This document shows positions 6,171 through 8,074 of a stretch of DNA of 8,074 bases, piece after piece. The notes beneath the pieces were generated by a model that saw only the letters and a list, made by a program, of their open reading frames with translations, was not told the DNA's origin and did not search any database. Source of the DNA: Candidatus Merdenecus merdavium (GTDB taxonomy: Bacteria; Bacillota; Clostridia; Lachnospirales; Lachnospiraceae). Numbering within the stretch: position 1 is the stretch's first letter; each line of letters opens with the position of its first letter. The DNA lies in contig DVLR01000169.1 of assembly GCA_018715425.1 (NCBI GenBank), positions 1 to 8,074 on the forward strand. Direction: 5' to 3'. The position numbers and the translations under genes are program-made.

Positions 6171-7184
6171 ATGGCAGTAAAAGTAGCAATCAATGGTTTT
6201 GGACGTATTGGACGTCTTGCTTTTAGACAAATGTTTGGTGCAGAAGGATACGAAGTTGTTGCAATTAACGACTTAACAAATCCTAAAATGCTTGCACACT
6301 TATTAAAATATGATTCAGCACAAGGTAGATATGTAAAAGGTGATACAGTAGAAGCAAAAGAAGATGCTATCGTAGTTGATGGAAAAGAAATTAAAATCTA
6401 TGCTCAAAGAGATCCTAAGGATCTTCCATGGGGAGATTTAGGAGTAGACGTTGTACTTGAGTGTACTGGATTTTTCGCATCAAAAGACAAAGCTCAGGCT
6501 CATATAGATGCAGGAGCTAAAAAAGTAGTTATTTCTGCTCCAGCAGGTAACGATCTTCCAACAGTAGTATTTAGTGTAAATGAAGACGTATTAAAAGCAG
6601 AAGATACAATTATCTCTGCAGCATCTTGTACAACAAACTGCTTAGCACCAATGGCCGATACTTTAAATAAATTAGCAGCTATCGAAAAAGGATTCATGAC
6701 TACTATTCACGCTTACACAGGTGATCAGATGACATTAGATGGTCCTCATCCAAAGGGAGATTTAAGAAGAGCGCGTGCAGCAGCAGCTAATATTGTCCCT
6801 AACTCAACAGGAGCAGCAAAAGCAATCGGTCTTGTTATCCCAGAATTAGCTGGTAAATTAGACGGAGCAGCTCAAAGAGTTCCAGTTCCAACAGGTTCTC
6901 TTACAGAATTAGTTGCAGTAGTGAATAAAGAAGTTAACGTTGAAGAAATTAATGCAGCAATGAAAGCAGCTACTTCTGCATCATTTGGTTACACAGAAGA
7001 TGAAATCGTATCTTCTGATATCGTAGGAATCACTTATGGTTCTTTATTCGATGCTACACAGACTAAAGTTACACCATTAGGTAATGGCCAAACATTAGTA
7101 AAAGTAGTTTCTTGGTACGATAATGAGAACTCTTACACAAGCCAGATGGTTAGAACCATTAAATACTTTGCAGAATTAGCATAA
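6171..7184 (+). CDS. gap: Glyceraldehyde-3-phosphate dehydrogenase, glycolytic type
   Basis: GAPDH oxidises and phosphorylates glyceraldehyde 3-phosphate to 1,3-bisphosphoglycerate with reduction of NAD+, as a cytosolic homotetramer. The 337 residues match the usual length. The N-terminal Rossmann motif is NGFGRIGR (8-15), and Asp34 in INDL is the position that favours NAD over NADP. The catalytic block SCTTNCLAP carries the nucleophile Cys153, with His180 in TIHAYTGDQ. Phosphate-site residues include STGAAKA and Arg236 in AQRVPVPTGS. The C-terminal WYDNENSY signature is intact. The start is secured by AGGAGG at 6157-6162, eight bases ahead of ATG 6171. The gene looks highly expressed, with a strong ribosome binding site and a narrow A/T-ending codon choice (gca, gct, tta, aga). 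It is followed by a hairpin, a terminator and then pgk, the next glycolytic enzyme. Confidence 0.98.
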   Translation: MAVKVAINGFGRIGRLAFRQMFGAEGYEVVAINDLTNPKMLAHLLKYDSAQGRYVKGDTVEAKEDAIVVDGKEIKIYAQRDPKDLPWGDLGVDVVLECTGFFASKDKAQAHIDAGAKKVVISAPAGNDLPTVVFSVNEDVLKAEDTIISAASCTTNCLAPMADTLNKLAAIEKGFMTTIHAYTGDQMTLDGPHPKGDLRRARAAAANIVPNSTGAAKAIGLVIPELAGKLDGAAQRVPVPTGSLTELVAVVNKEVNVEEINAAMKAATSASFGYTEDEIVSSDIVGITYGSLFDATQTKVTPLGNGQTLVKVVSWYDNENSYTSQMVRTIKYFAELA

Positions 7185-7203
7185 TCTTAGAATACCTAAG
7201 ATT
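7183..7203 (+). other. Hairpin at the gap stop codon
   Basis: AATCTTAG (7183-7190) pairs perfectly with CTAAGATT (7196-7203) across a five-base loop. The left arm includes the last two bases of the gap stop codon. Only a few T bases follow, so it is not a good terminator by itself; it may protect the 3' end of the gap mRNA ahead of the main terminator. Confidence 0.5.
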
Positions 7204-7221
7204 TAGCTAGCATAGATCCTT

Positions 7222-7258
7222 AAGGGTCCGGTCTCTATTAGGGCTGGGCTCTTTTTTT
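7222..7258 (+). terminator. Wobble-rich intrinsic terminator between gap and pgk
   Basis: GGGTCCGGTCT (7224-7234) can pair with GGGCTGGGCTC (7241-7251) over 11 positions, five of them G-U, around the loop CTATTA; two outer A-U pairs (7222-7223 with 7252-7253) extend it. Seven T bases (7252-7258) follow. Because of the G-U pairs the stem forms only in plus-strand RNA, so it is directional. It would stop or reduce gap transcription before pgk. Confidence 0.75.
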
Positions 7259-7273
7259 AGGAAGAGATTATGC

Positions 7274-7302
7274 TTGAGTCAATGAAGTTAGAATTTTATT
7301 AA
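7274..7302 (+). promoter_or_regulatory. Weak candidate pgk promoter
   Basis: TTGAGT (7274-7279) and TATTAA (7297-7302) are 17 bases apart, each matching four of six consensus bases. Transcription would start near 7309, leaving only a ~16-base leader that just includes the ribosome binding site. Because a terminator precedes pgk, either this promoter or partial read-through from gap must drive it. Confidence 0.35.
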
Positions 7303-7324
7303 AGGAAGAAGAGAGGAAGTTTAT

Positions 7325-8074
7325 ATGCTGAATAAAAAATCTGTAGATGATATAAATGTGAAAGGGAAAAGGGTTTTAGTTCGATGCGATTTCAACGTTC
7401 CATTACAAGATGGAAAAATCACGGATGAGAATAGATTAGTCGCAGCATTGCCTACAATTAAGAAATTAATTGCAGATGGAGGAAAGGTTATTCTTTGCTC
7501 TCATCTTGGTAAACCGAAAGGAGAGCCTAAGCCAGAGTTATCTTTAGCACCTGTTGCAGTTCGTCTTACCCAGCTGTTAGGACAAGATGTTAAATTTGCA
7601 GCGGATGATGAGGTTGTTGGTTCAAATGCGAAGTCAGCAGTGGCTGAAATGAAAGATGGAGATGTTGTCCTTTTAGAAAATACTCGCTATCGAGCAGAAG
7701 AGACTAAAAATGGTGAAGAATTAAGTAAAGATCTTGCTTCTCTTGCGGATGTATTTGTTAATGATGCCTTTGGTACAGCTCATAGAGCCCATTGTTCTAA
7801 TGTAGGGGTTACTAAATATGTTGATACTGCTGTTGTTGGTTATTTAATGCAAAAAGAAATTGATTTTTTAGGTAATGCAGTGAATAACCCAGAGAGACCT
7901 TTTGTTGCTATATTAGGTGGATCTAAAGTCTCTTCTAAGATTTCTGTTATCAATAATCTTCTTGATAAAGTCGATACATTGATTATTGGTGGAGGGATGT
8001 CTTATACTTTTGCTAAAGCCATGGGTGAAGAAATCGGTAAATCATTAGTTGAGGACGATTATATTGATTATGCC
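7325..8074 (+). CDS. pgk: Phosphoglycerate kinase (3' partial)
   Basis: PGK transfers phosphate from 1,3-bisphosphoglycerate to ADP, making ATP and 3-phosphoglycerate; it is the cytosolic enzyme directly after GAPDH. Some 250 codons are visible, roughly the first 60 percent of a ~395-residue family, and the frame is open through the right edge, ending on a whole codon. The N-terminal substrate domain shows RCDFNVPL (Asp22, Asn24), SHLGKPKGE (Lys where many homologues have Arg), LLENTRYRAEE and NDAFGTAHRAH. The start of the nucleotide-binding domain shows LGGSKVSSKI and the GGGMSYTF motif. The sequence has no interruptions. AGAGG (7312-7316) lies eight bases before ATG 7325, and MLNKKSVDDINVKGKRVLVR is a normal PGK N-terminus. 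The gene-order gap-pgk is a common glycolytic arrangement, here with 140 bases and a terminator between the genes. Confidence 0.97.
   Translation, partial: MLNKKSVDDINVKGKRVLVRCDFNVPLQDGKITDENRLVAALPTIKKLIADGGKVILCSHLGKPKGEPKPELSLAPVAVRLTQLLGQDVKFAADDEVVGSNAKSAVAEMKDGDVVLLENTRYRAEETKNGEELSKDLASLADVFVNDAFGTAHRAHCSNVGVTKYVDTAVVGYLMQKEIDFLGNAVNNPERPFVAILGGSKVSSKISVINNLLDKVDTLIIGGGMSYTFAKAMGEEIGKSLVEDDYIDYA

Noticed and set aside
6500..6697. Minus-strand open frame of 65 codons within gap
   Set aside because: It is antisense to the catalytic region of GAPDH, and its openness follows from the strong codon bias of gap.
7270..7302. Ten-codon ORF (MLESMKLEFY) between the gap terminator and pgk, as a leader peptide
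   Set aside because: It has a fair AGGA site seven bases ahead, but it lies after the terminator and overlaps the candidate pgk promoter. It has no codon pattern suggesting attenuation, so chance is the simpler explanation.
1..8074. Mobile element, CRISPR array, defence or toxin system
   Set aside because: No direct-repeat arrays, transposase-like or integrase-like frames, or paired terminal repeats were seen; every long frame is a recognisable housekeeping or metabolic gene.

Overview
The window is an AT-rich chromosomal segment from a low-GC Gram-positive anaerobe. The best guess is class Clostridia, near Lachnospirales. The reasons are the clostridial-type IscU-like NifU followed directly by mnmA, the protein sequence style of GAPDH and PGK, strong AGGAGG-type ribosome binding sites, and compact stem-loop/T-run terminators. 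Genus cannot be fixed from sequence reading alone. All six substantial genes plus the partial nifU at the left edge are ordinary housekeeping or metabolic genes. I see no phage, transposon, CRISPR, toxin or other accessory system.

Layout, left to right. (1) Bases 1-1515 hold the 3' part of nifU and then mnmA, an apparent operon closed by a strong intrinsic terminator. NifU is the Fe-S scaffold and MnmA is the tRNA 2-thiouridylase. Both depend on sulfur from a cysteine desulfurase, which I would expect just upstream, outside the window. (2) Bases 1551-3096 hold malQ (4-alpha-glucanotransferase) behind its own predicted promoter. (3) Bases 3153-4905 hold a MurJ/SpoVB-type MOP-superfamily flippase with a predicted promoter and a leader hairpin. 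(4) Bases 4928-4968 hold a 14-bp bidirectional terminator separating the flippase from a convergent minus-strand PHP-domain phosphoesterase of the HisJ histidinol-phosphatase family (4980-5780). (5) Bases 5781-6170 are a 390-bp divergent intergenic region. It contains an extended -10 promoter for the PHP gene, a possible decayed small membrane-protein ORF and the predicted gap promoter with its leader. (6) Bases 6171-8074 hold gap (glycolytic GAPDH), a hairpin and an intrinsic terminator, and then pgk, which runs off the right edge.

Functionally, gap and pgk are consecutive steps of lower glycolysis: GAPDH makes 1,3-bisphosphoglycerate and PGK converts it to 3-phosphoglycerate with ATP formation. 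malQ feeds glucan breakdown into sugar metabolism. The two glycolytic genes are separated by a terminator, so gap probably makes an abundant short transcript of its own. The points worth a second look are all non-coding: the wobble-rich gap/pgk terminator, the flippase leader hairpin, a tmRNA-5'-end lookalike just after malQ, and the degenerate ORF in front of gap. None amounts to a new system.
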